DNA of 41,433 bases from DATCZB01 sp035513215. GTDB lineage: Bacteria > Pseudomonadota > Gammaproteobacteria > Steroidobacterales > Rariloculaceae. The DNA lies in the NCBI GenBank assembly GCA_035513215.1, contig DATKCK010000073.1, forward strand, positions 1 through 41,433, read 5' to 3'. Both the position numbers and the translations under genes were made by a program. Shown piece after piece: positions 1 to 6,596 of this stretch. The notes beneath the pieces were generated by a model that saw only the letters and a program-made list of their open reading frames with translations, had not been told where the DNA came from and ran no database searches. The stretch's first letter is position 1. Each line of letters starts with the position of its first letter.

Positions 1-45
1 AGGTTCGGGCCAACGCTCGAACCTGAAAGGGGTCTGACCCCATTT
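1..45. repeat. REP-like hairpin repeat, copy 1 (cut by window edge)
   Basis: Bases 1-10 and 15-24 form a hairpin with one mismatch (AGGTTCGGGC / GCTCGAACCT). It is followed at 29-41 by the near-palindrome GGGGTCTGACCCC. Read on the minus strand this matches the left half of the complete copy at 755-820 (AATGGGGTCAGACCCCTTT then CAGGTT). Between it and the stop codon of the coiled-coil gene at 71 there are further partial AAATGGG(G) units around 46-70, so the unit looks partly tandem. It lies just 3' of that gene and may act as a transcript-end structure. I know of similar short palindromes in proteobacteria that are moved by REP-associated tyrosine transposases, but no such transposase is in the window. 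Confidence 0.7.
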
Positions 46-70
46 CAGTCCCATTTAAGTCGACCCCATT

Positions 71-667
71 TCACTCCCGGGCGCCTTTGCGCGTCAGCAC
101 AACCTCAGGCGCGATCAGGTCCTCGGTCGGGGACTCCTCGGCTACCTCGACCGACTTGCGCTCGCGAATCTGCCTCTGGTGCTCCGACTCGGCCCTGGCG
201 AGCCACTTGTCGTCGTTCAGCAGCCCGTTGATCGTGCCTTCGCCGTCGTCGAAGCCGACCTCGTCGCCGGCGCCTTCGACCTGCCAGCCGTCGCGGGAGG
301 CGAGCCGCTTGCGTAGCAGGTCTCGTTCCTTCGCGAGCCGGTCGAGCTCCACCTTCGCCGCTTCGAGAAGCTCGATCGCGTCGCCGCGGGCAGCATCGAG
401 CTCGGCCGCGCGAACGGCAATCTCCTCCCGCCTGGCCTCGGCCGATTCGCAGAGAGCGCGCGTATCCGCGAGCTGCTTCGAGTAGCCTCTCTCGAGGATG
501 TCCATCTTGAATCGCAGCTCGTCGACCGTGCGGCGCAGCTCGGTGGAATGCTGCCTCTCCTCGGCCACGGCGCGATTGAGGCGCTCGATCTCGACATTGC
601 GCTCGGCGCTGGCCGCCTGCGCGGCGCGCTCTACTTCCTTCAGCTCGCTTTGGGCGTCGTCACTCAT
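71..667 (-). CDS. Coiled-coil protein of unknown function
   Basis: A 198-residue, highly charged protein. Residues about 5-125 are rich in E, R, A and L with heptad-like spacing and no proline or glycine, predicting one long coiled coil. The C-terminal 70 residues are acidic and probably disordered (a DGWQVEGAGDEVGFDDGEG stretch). There is no signal peptide and no membrane segment, so a cytoplasmic structural or scaffold role is possible but not shown. It begins with ATG, and its stop is followed within 25 bases by hairpin repeat copy 1. The upstream region 668-754 would hold its promoter; I see no clear -35/-10 there. The opposite-strand frame over the same bases is serine/arginine-rich and looks like a shadow. 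I do not recognise a named family. Confidence 0.75.
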   Translation of the reverse strand: MSDDAQSELKEVERAAQAASAERNVEIERLNRAVAEERQHSTELRRTVDELRFKMDILERGYSKQLADTRALCESAEARREEIAVRAAELDAARGDAIELLEAAKVELDRLAKERDLLRKRLASRDGWQVEGAGDEVGFDDGEGTINGLLNDDKWLARAESEHQRQIRERKSVEVAEESPTEDLIAPEVVLTRKGARE

Positions 668-754
668 GTGAGGTATTCAGGAGCCAGATAGGCGAAACGA
701 TAAATCGATCGCGCCTGGCGCGGCTCAGAAGTGGGTCACAGTACGGCGTTGGCG

Positions 755-820
755 TAATGGGGTCAGACCCCTTTCAGGTTTGGGCTTCGGCCCGAACCTG
801 AAAGGGGTCTGACCCCATTA
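755..820. repeat. REP-like palindrome, complete copy, with UUCG tetraloop
   Basis: A 66-base near-perfect palindrome. Arms 755-780 and 795-820 are 26 bases and exactly complementary. The stem continues through a G.T pair (781/794) and GGGC/GCCC (782-785/790-793) and closes on TTCG (786-789), giving about 31 base pairs capped by a C(UUCG)G tetraloop. Each arm itself contains the smaller near-palindrome GGGGTC-A/T-GACCCC. It lies 5 bases beyond the stop codon of the NTF2-like gene and upstream of the coiled-coil gene. It could terminate or protect transcripts, but there is no T-run. Confidence 0.85.
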
Positions 821-825
821 CTTAC

Positions 826-1200
826 TCAACGCGCGTGCCACCATTCGCGCAGCGAGCGCACGTGGCCCGCATCGGCAAACTCGAGAATGAATACGCCGTT
901 GAGCTCGACGGACGCATCGGCCGAGATCGTCCTGAAACGCGCGGACCAAAGAGCGATACCGGTGTCGCCGTTGACGGCAACCGTCTCGAACGAGAAGTCG
1001 ATGCCTTTCTGATCGGCCGTCACGCTCGACCAGTAGTTGGCGATCTCACCGTGCCCGCGAAACGGCTCGTCGTACGGCGTCTTCTGGTAGGTGGCGTCCT
1101 CGGTGAAAAGCGGTGTCGCGGCTTGCGGATCCTTCGTTTCCCAGGCGTTCCCGTAGGCCTCAAGCCAGCGCTTGAGATCATCGTCGTTGATCATAATCAC
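826..1200 (-). CDS. NTF2-like / SnoaL-like domain protein
   Basis: A 124-residue single-domain protein of the NTF2-like superfamily. The pattern is typical: an N-terminal helix with LxAYGNAWETKDPQAA, then LFTEDATYQ, a FRGHGEIANYW motif, and a C-terminal beta meander ending in REWWHAR. Family members are small cone-shaped folds used as ketosteroid isomerase-like enzymes, cyclases or binding proteins; the substrate cannot be told from sequence. There is no signal peptide. The start is the first ATG, because AAGGAG lies 5 bases upstream of it; a second in-frame ATG follows two codons later. The gene stands alone: a hairpin repeat follows its stop and the divergent BI-1 gene lies upstream, so 1201-1300 carries both promoters. 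Confidence 0.85.
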   Translation of the reverse strand: MIMINDDDLKRWLEAYGNAWETKDPQAATPLFTEDATYQKTPYDEPFRGHGEIANYWSSVTADQKGIDFSFETVAVNGDTGIALWSARFRTISADASVELNGVFILEFADAGHVRSLREWWHAR

Positions 1201-1300
1201 TCCTTATGTATATCCGCCTCGGGCCGCGACGCGGAATTACGGAGTATAGGGCAGTGTTTTGCTAGAATCTTCCCAGGTACCCGAAGGAAGGGGATTGACA

Positions 1301-2005
1301 ATGCAGCAGGCTGTTCACGCTTTCACGCCGGTCGCGGCGCTCGACACCGATACGCGCGCGGCGTTCATCTGGCGCGTTTACGGTCATGTCGCGCTCGCCA
1401 TACTCGGCTTCGGCGCGATCGAAACCTGGTTCTTCAGCTCGGGGCTCGCCGAGCCGATCGCCCAAACGCTGCTGACCCTGCCGGGCGGCTGGCTGCTCGT
1501 CCTCGGCGGCTTCATGCTCGTAGGCTGGATTGCGAGCCGCGTCGCCCACACGGTCGATTCGATGCCACTGCAGTATCTCGCGCTCGCGGGCTTCGTATTG
1601 GCCGAAGCGATCATCTTCGTTCCGCTGCTCTACATCGCGGACCTGACGGCCCCCGGCGTCATCGACAGCGCCGCCGGCGTCACGCTGCTCGGTGTGGGCG
1701 GCCTCACGGCCGTCGCCTTCATCACGAAGAAGGACTTCTCGTTCCTGCGCGGCATCCTGGTGTGGGGCGGCATCCTGGCCCTCATCGCGATCGTCGGCGC
1801 CATCCTGTTCGGCTTCGAGCTCGGCACGTGGTTCTCGGTAGCGATGATCGGCTTTGCCGGCGCCGCCGTGCTCTACGACACGTCGAACATTATGCGTCAC
1901 TATCCGGAAGACCGGCACGTCGCGGCCGCGCTCGGGCTCTTCGCCTCGATCGCGCTGATGTTCTGGTACGTGCTCCAGCTCTTCCTGTCGATGGGGCGCG
2001 AGTAG
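1301..2005 (+). CDS. Bax inhibitor-1 / YccA-YbhL family membrane protein
   Basis: A 234-residue protein with about seven hydrophobic segments and a short cytoplasmic N-terminus, the architecture of bacterial BI-1 (TMBIM) proteins such as YccA and YbhL. The C-terminal LYDTSNIM motif in the sixth segment is the conserved acidic pore/pH-sensing region of the family. Members are inner-membrane calcium-leak or FtsH-modulating proteins; the role here is inferred from the family. The start is taken at ATG 1301, preceded by an AAGGAAGGGG ribosome site; an upstream in-frame TTG would add 14 unlikely residues. Thirteen bases after the stop lies another GGGTCAGACCC hairpin. It is divergent from the NTF2-like gene and monocistronic. 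Confidence 0.9.
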   Translation: MQQAVHAFTPVAALDTDTRAAFIWRVYGHVALAILGFGAIETWFFSSGLAEPIAQTLLTLPGGWLLVLGGFMLVGWIASRVAHTVDSMPLQYLALAGFVLAEAIIFVPLLYIADLTAPGVIDSAAGVTLLGVGGLTAVAFITKKDFSFLRGILVWGGILALIAIVGAILFGFELGTWFSVAMIGFAGAAVLYDTSNIMRHYPEDRHVAAALGLFASIALMFWYVLQLFLSMGRE

Positions 2006-2018
2006 ATTCGCAGGTCCA

Positions 2019-2043
2019 GGGTCAGACCCTCTGGGTCTGACCC
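2019..2043. repeat. Short copy of the GGGTCAGACCC hairpin repeat
   Basis: Arms 2019-2029 (GGGTCAGACCC) and 2033-2043 (GGGTCTGACCC) are exact reverse complements around a 3-base loop TCT. It shares its core with the repeats at 1-45 and 755-820 but lacks their outer flanks. It sits 13 bases after the BI-1 stop codon. The sequence after it (GATTTCC) is only weakly T-rich, so a terminator role is possible but not clear. Confidence 0.7.
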
Positions 2044-2151
2044 GATTTCCCTACGCCGGCCGGGCTCGTGATCGGGCCAGCCGTGTGCCTTAAGCCGCGA
2101 TCTCGTTTACGCTAGCCGTCCTGAGCAGCTCGTTGAAGGACGAACAACAAC

Positions 2152-2781
2152 ATGACCGACTATCGCCTGACCTACTTCGACATCGACGGCGGGCGCGCCG
2201 AACCCATCCGAATCGCATTGCATGCAGCGGGCATAGAATATGAGGATCACCGCCTCTCGTTCCCGGCATTCGGCGAAACGCGCCAGCAGTTCCGGTTCAC
2301 CTGCGTTCCCGTCCTCGAAATCGACGGCGCGCAAATCACACAGTCGAACGCGCTGACCCGGTACGCGGGGAAACTGGCAGGACTCTATCCCGACGATCCG
2401 ATGCAGGCTCTGTACTGCGACGAAGCGATGGGCGCTGTCGAGGACGTGACCTTTCATATCGGCAGCACGATGCGGCTGCAAGGCGAAGAGCTTCGCGCAG
2501 CGCGTACGCGACTGGTCGAAGGCTGGCTGCCGATATACCTGCGCGGGCTCGGCGAACTGCTCGAGCGCCGCGGCGGAAAGTATTTCGCCGATGACCGGCT
2601 CACAGTCGCCGACCTCAAGGTATCCGGACTGACCGGCTGGCTCAGTCACGGCGCTCTCGATCACATTCCGAGCGATCTCGTGAAGCGCGTGGCGCCGGGG
2701 CTCGTCGAGCACGCAGGCAGGATCGCTCAGGAACCGCAAGTCGCGGCATACTACGCGGCGCGCAGGCGAATGGCGTCGTAA
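2152..2781 (+). CDS. Glutathione S-transferase, sigma-like class
   Basis: A 209-residue cytosolic GST. The N-terminal thioredoxin-fold domain (about 1-80) starts YRLTYFDIDGGRAEPIR, with Tyr8 in the position of the catalytic tyrosine of alpha/mu/pi/sigma GSTs. It carries VPVLEIDG with the cis-proline loop that binds the glutathione backbone, and QSNALTRY, the usual gamma-glutamyl contact. Residues 85-205 form the all-helical domain, including LTVADLKVSG, the N-capping box. It probably conjugates or isomerises electrophiles with glutathione; the substrate is unknown. GAAGGA lies about 11 bases before the ATG. It is convergent with the next gene with only 14 bases between them. Confidence 0.93.
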   Translation: MTDYRLTYFDIDGGRAEPIRIALHAAGIEYEDHRLSFPAFGETRQQFRFTCVPVLEIDGAQITQSNALTRYAGKLAGLYPDDPMQALYCDEAMGAVEDVTFHIGSTMRLQGEELRAARTRLVEGWLPIYLRGLGELLERRGGKYFADDRLTVADLKVSGLTGWLSHGALDHIPSDLVKRVAPGLVEHAGRIAQEPQVAAYYAARRRMAS

Positions 2782-2787
2782 GTCCGG

Positions 2788-2806
2788 GCAGCAGCTCAGC
2801 TGCTGC
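2788..2806. terminator. Palindrome at convergent gene ends
   Basis: GCAGCAGCT and AGCTGCTGC flank one base, a perfect 19-base palindrome between the convergent GST gene and the membrane-protein gene; its right half encodes the last codons of the latter. It could serve as a bidirectional terminator, but there is no T-run on either side. It is reported as a candidate only. Confidence 0.3.
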
Positions 2807-4187
2807 GCTTGCGACGGCCGCCCTTGCGTCCGATGCGGTCGAACCATCTTCCGGCCCGCCGCCTCGGCTTCACGGGGGGGCTCGGCGGCAGGTCGAGCAT
2901 GACATCGAGAATCGACTCGAGTGATTCGCGCCAGCGCGCAATCTTCTCGTCGGTCAGATCGACGCCGGTTGCCCGGCAGTGCGCCGTCAGCACGGCCGCC
3001 GCCTCGTCGCGCTCGTTGCCGGTCATGATGATGCGGGGCCGCGCGCGCGCGATATCGATCGACTTGTGCTTGGCCAGGTGATGCAGCAGCCGAACGCGGT
3101 CGAATTCGTGACGAAGCGCGAGATTACAGAGCTTGACGAGCGCGGCGTCGCGCCCTGCCAGATCCGCGCCGCGGCTCACTTCCAGATTGACGAGCGCCGC
3201 ACCGAGAAGCCAGTTGGCGTCGCGATGCCTGAAGCCGCCGCCGTAGACCATGGCCGCCTCGAAGCCGATGACGCGAACGAAGTCGGTCAGAAGCCCAAGC
3301 GCCTGCCGCTGCAACAGGCGCTCACCGATCGCTTTCGCGCCGTAGCTCGTGAGCTTGCCGGCCGCCCATGCCGCGGCGACGGCAGCGGGGTTGACGCCGA
3401 ACGCGAGGCGGGCCATTTGCAGCACGTTGAGCCCGTGCTCGATATAGGGTCGAAACGACTTGTAGGTACCGTAATAAGAGGCGCCGCGGCGAATCAGCCG
3501 GTACATTCTGGCCGCGTTGTAGGATTTTAGGTTGATCGGCAGGGCGTCGACGACCACGAGCACGTGCAGCGCCGCGCTGCTCAGGCTTTTCGCAATCAGC
3601 TCGATTTCGGTCTCGAGCAGCGGATGCTCCGTGTCGGGTCGGTAGAGCCGCGCGACCTGCTCGACGAAGCTGCGCACGTCCGCAAGGATAAGCGCCGTGT
3701 TGACACCCTCCGGCGCCGCGTAACGATTCGCCAATACACGGTCGAACGCACGCTGGCTTTCCGATTCGATCAGCGCAATCACCCTGCGGTCCGTTTCGAC
3801 CAGCGCGCCGAGCTCCTCGGCGGTCGGCTCCGAATCGAGGACATCGAGGTAATCCTCGTTGACGCGCTGCAGCGCCCGTGTTTGCCGCGCGAGCTGCAGC
3901 TCCCTGAGCTCGAGCCGTTGCTCCCGGTCGATCAGGGCCCGATTGCGCCATTCGGCGAGCTCCGCCTCGGTCATGCCGCCGGCCTGCCCGGGGCGGAACT
4001 TCCACTCGGGTCGGTAGCGCTTTCTTCGCGCGACGTGAAAAGCGAGGGCAACCGCGAGCAAGCCGGCGAGAATCGACAGAAGAATGCCGGCGGCGAGCCC
4101 GGGCGGCCACAGCACGACCACGAGCGCCACGAGGGTCGCGGCCGCCACGAGGCCACCGATCAGCGCGGGCGTCAGGTACTTGTCCAC
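2796..4187 (-). CDS. Two-TM membrane protein with large cytoplasmic helical domain, unknown
   Basis: A 463-residue protein. Residues about 7-27 and 31-52 are two closely spaced hydrophobic helices, followed by a basic HVARRKRYRP segment, so the large remainder should be cytoplasmic. Residues 70-140 are charged and coiled-coil-like. Residues 190-340 contain alternating hydrophobic helices with glycine/alanine (ALHVLVVVDALPINLKS, GVNPAAVAAAWAAGK) that could associate with the membrane. The end is very basic (RRRAGRWFDRIGRKGGRRKR). No catalytic motif was recognised. The start is GTG with no strong ribosome site, so it is approximate. The layout loosely recalls YcjF/DUF697-type proteins, but I cannot support that assignment. 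Confidence 0.75.
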   Translation of the reverse strand: MDKYLTPALIGGLVAAATLVALVVVLWPPGLAAGILLSILAGLLAVALAFHVARRKRYRPEWKFRPGQAGGMTEAELAEWRNRALIDREQRLELRELQLARQTRALQRVNEDYLDVLDSEPTAEELGALVETDRRVIALIESESQRAFDRVLANRYAAPEGVNTALILADVRSFVEQVARLYRPDTEHPLLETEIELIAKSLSSAALHVLVVVDALPINLKSYNAARMYRLIRRGASYYGTYKSFRPYIEHGLNVLQMARLAFGVNPAAVAAAWAAGKLTSYGAKAIGERLLQRQALGLLTDFVRVIGFEAAMVYGGGFRHRDANWLLGAALVNLEVSRGADLAGRDAALVKLCNLALRHEFDRVRLLHHLAKHKSIDIARARPRIIMTGNERDEAAAVLTAHCRATGVDLTDEKIARWRESLESILDVMLDLPPSPPVKPRRRAGRWFDRIGRKGGRRKRSS

Positions 4188-4365
4188 GTTGCCGTCGAGG
4201 CTATCACAGCGCGGACCCCGACCTGGCTCGTCGCTTGCGCGGACCCCGGCTCAGGTCGAGACCGTGAACCGCTACCTGTTTCGCTCCCGCTCGCGTCCGT
4301 TAGCATCCGGCCTGCCGAGTCATTCCCCGGCATCCCGCGTTGCATAGAACGGAGAGACATACGGA

Positions 4366-5424
4366 GTGCGTCCAACGGCGTTCATAGCGACCGCATTCGC
4401 CGCGCTGCTGCCGTTGACGACACACGCGCAGCTCCTGACCTACGTCGATTCCTCGAGCCGCGACCGCCTCGACGGCAAATTCGACCTGAGCCTCGAAGGC
4501 CCCGTTGCCAGTCTCGACGCGGACATGAAGATCGCCGCCAGGGACGGCACGACGCGATTCACGCCCCGCATCACATCGAGCTGGGCGCTCGGACCGCGCG
4601 TCGACGTCCGTACCGTCCTTCAGACGGGGGACCTCAATAACGACACGTCGAGCACCTCGATAGACACGCGGATCGCGATCCAGCCTGCCGCGAGGTTCGT
4701 CGAGCGCGTCGAGACCTCGCTGCTGCGCGGCGGCGACCACAGCCGGGAGTCGTTGAAGGTGAGCTTTGCCGACTTCGACACCGGGCTCGAAGTGTTCGGC
4801 GGGAAAGCGCTCGGCTTCGGCGCGGACCTGCGACACGAACGCCGCGGGGAAGCGGCGCTTACGACATCGAATCTGACATCGAGTCTCGGTCTCGGGAACG
4901 CGATTAGCTTCGTGTCGAGCCTCAAGCTCGACGACGGCACCGGCACCGGCGCCGGTGCCGGGCTCGAGCGCTCGATACTCGAGACCCGGCTCGTCTACCG
5001 GACACCGTTCGCGCTCCTGAAAAGTGTCGAAGGTCACGTCCATCGCGGCGAAGACGGCGATCGGCAAAGACTCGTCCTGACGCTGCCCGACGTCGCCCGC
5101 GAGTTCAGCGACGGTTCGTCCTACGAGGTCTCGAGCAAGGTACTCATACACGAGACAGCGCTCGCGAACGGCTCGGAGTCGCGGCGGATCGGATTCGAGA
5201 CTAGACTATCCCGACTCTTCGCAACCCCGCTCGGCGGCCGCAATTCGTTGAGCTTCGACGTGGAACGCGGCCTCGGCCGCGAAAACTTCGAAGCCGCCAC
5301 GTTATCCTATAACCATGAATGGGCGCCCACGGAGCAGGCTCAGGTAGCACTCAAGCTCAGGACGAAGCACCGTGAAAACACGCTGGAACCCTCGATGGAT
5401 ATCAACTGGTCGGCACGGTTCTGA
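4366..5424 (+). CDS. Predicted outer-membrane beta-barrel protein
   Basis: A 352-residue protein with a signal peptide (hydrophobic FIATAFAALLPLTTHA, cleavage likely after HAQ, residue about 22). The mature part is built of alternating polar/hydrophobic beta strands separated by short turns, and the last residue is phenylalanine (NWSARF), the usual C-terminal signal for BAM-dependent insertion. It starts at GTG 4366 with GGAGAG about 9 bases upstream. The gene overlaps mepA by 53 bases, so the two are probably translated as a unit, suggesting an envelope role. No porin or transporter family is recognised. A perfect GCGCGGACCCCG-like direct repeat lies in the upstream region near 4207-4245. 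Confidence 0.75.
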   Translation: MRPTAFIATAFAALLPLTTHAQLLTYVDSSSRDRLDGKFDLSLEGPVASLDADMKIAARDGTTRFTPRITSSWALGPRVDVRTVLQTGDLNNDTSSTSIDTRIAIQPAARFVERVETSLLRGGDHSRESLKVSFADFDTGLEVFGGKALGFGADLRHERRGEAALTTSNLTSSLGLGNAISFVSSLKLDDGTGTGAGAGLERSILETRLVYRTPFALLKSVEGHVHRGEDGDRQRLVLTLPDVAREFSDGSSYEVSSKVLIHETALANGSESRRIGFETRLSRLFATPLGGRNSLSFDVERGLGRENFEAATLSYNHEWAPTEQAQVALKLRTKHRENTLEPSMDINWSARF

Positions 5425-6256
5425 GCCGCGGCGCGGCAAATCGCGCGCGTCGCAACGTCTCGTGCTCACGGCCGCGTGCCTGGGGATCGGCCCGATCCTG
5501 TTCGCGCAAACCTGGGACGACGTCGACGGCCCCGCCGCAGGCAACCCCGAAGCCATCGGCAGCTACGCCGCCGGCTGCGTGATCGGCGCCGAGCGCCTGC
5601 CGCTCGACGGGCCGGGCTATCAGGCGGTCAGGCCCGACCGGAACCGCCACTACGGCCACCGCGATCTCGTCGCCTACATCGAGCAGGTCGCGGAACAGGC
5701 CCAAGCCGCCGGGCTCGGGCTGTTGCCGATCGGCGACCTGAGCCAGCCGCGCGGCGGCCCGATGATCTCGGACCACGCGAGTCACCAGGTGGGCCTCGAC
5801 GTCGACATCTTCTTTCGGCTCGATCTGCCGCGCCTGCCGCCTGACGCTCGCGGCGAGGACCTCGAGCTGCCATCACTCGTCGATTACGAAGCGCGCCGCC
5901 TCGACGAGCGCTTCGGTGAGGACCAGATCGAGCTGATTCGGCTCGCGGCCGGCGTCCATGGCGTCGAGCGCATCTTCGTGAGCCCGCTGATCAAGCAGGC
6001 GGTCTGCGAGCGCGAGTGGCCTGACCGCGGCTTCCTGCGAACGATCCGGCCGTGGTACGGGCATGACGATCACCTGCACGTCCGCCTCGCTTGCCCGCCC
6101 GAAAGTCCCGACTGCATCCCGCAGGCGCCACCGCCGCCAGGCGACGGCTGCGGCGCCGAGCTCGCATCGTGGCTCGAGACCGGCCTGGTGCCGACATCGG
6201 CCTCGGGCGCCAGGCCAACGCCCGTGCTGCCAACCCGCTGCGAAGCGCTGCGCTAG
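5372..6256 (+). CDS. mepA: Penicillin-insensitive murein endopeptidase MepA
   Basis: A 294-residue member of the MepA (M74, LAS superfamily) metallopeptidases, which cut D-Ala-meso-DAP cross-links in peptidoglycan in the periplasm. The zinc ligands are visible: SHQVGLDVD gives His138 and Asp145, and WYGHDDHLHVRL gives the HxxHxH cluster around 231-236. Cysteines near 69, 212, 241, 247 and 259 match the disulfide-rich family. A hydrophobic stretch at 30-46 ending FAQ is the signal peptide, but it is preceded by a basic N-region of about 28 residues, which is unusually long. The GTG start at 5372 lies inside the preceding gene; an in-frame GTG at 5462 would leave too short a signal, so the first is preferred. 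Confidence 0.9.
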   Translation: MKTRWNPRWISTGRHGSEPRRGKSRASQRLVLTAACLGIGPILFAQTWDDVDGPAAGNPEAIGSYAAGCVIGAERLPLDGPGYQAVRPDRNRHYGHRDLVAYIEQVAEQAQAAGLGLLPIGDLSQPRGGPMISDHASHQVGLDVDIFFRLDLPRLPPDARGEDLELPSLVDYEARRLDERFGEDQIELIRLAAGVHGVERIFVSPLIKQAVCEREWPDRGFLRTIRPWYGHDDHLHVRLACPPESPDCIPQAPPPPGDGCGAELASWLETGLVPTSASGARPTPVLPTRCEALR

Positions 6257-6291
6257 ACGCTAGACGCTAGACGCTAGGCGCCGGACGCCGG
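6251..6291. repeat. Degenerating 7-bp tandem repeat over the mepA stop
   Basis: Units CGCTAGA x3 (6251, 6258, 6265), then CGCTAGG (6272), CGCCGGA (6279) and a partial CGCCGG (6286-6291). The mepA stop codon TAG is supplied by the first unit, so changes in repeat number would not alter the protein end. This looks like slippage-prone sequence in the intergenic space. Confidence 0.75.
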
Positions 6292-6375
6292 CATGATTGA
6301 TCAGAATTCGCCAGCGCCCCGCAAGCTTCGCCGGGCAGGATGGGACCATCGAATCAGCAGTCGAGGGTTCCGGAC

Positions 6376-6588
6376 ATGAGCAGTCTCAGCACGATGACGT
6401 CCGAGTTCGTCAGCCGAATCTCGGTCGCGGTATGGATCGGCAGGCTCACGGAGGAAGCGGCGCGCGAGGCGCTCGTTGCCTACGCGGCGGCCTGCCAACG
6501 GATCGACGCGACAGAGGCCGTGCACGTCCACGAGGCGATCCTCTCCGAGTACCGGCACAGGCGCGAGGGACAGGACCTGTGTAGCTGA
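6376..6588 (+). CDS. Small hypothetical protein (70 aa)
   Basis: A 70-residue predicted soluble protein, largely helical (TEEAAREALVAYAAACQRI, then HVHEAILSEYRHRREGQD). Codon third positions are overwhelmingly G or C, as in neighbouring real genes. The ATG at 6376 is preceded by GAGGG about 8 bases upstream. It follows mepA on the same strand by about 120 bases and is convergent with the DUF885 gene, ending 8 bases from it. No family is recognised and there is no signal peptide or metal motif. It could be spurious, but codon bias argues for a real small gene. Confidence 0.5.
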   Translation: MSSLSTMTSEFVSRISVAVWIGRLTEEAAREALVAYAAACQRIDATEAVHVHEAILSEYRHRREGQDLCS

Positions 6589-6596
6589 CAAGAGGG

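Noticed and set aside
87..485. Long plus-strand open frame opposite the coiled-coil gene
   Set aside because: Serine/arginine-rich product and poor codon pattern; it is the antisense shadow of a high-GC gene.
835..2040. 401-residue open frame spanning the NTF2 and BI-1 genes
   Set aside because: Its product is antisense to one gene and out of frame with the other, both with clear families.
2788..2806. Palindrome as a restriction-modification or attachment site
   Set aside because: Half of it is codons of the membrane-protein gene, no duplicated copy or integrase nearby; listed only as a weak terminator.
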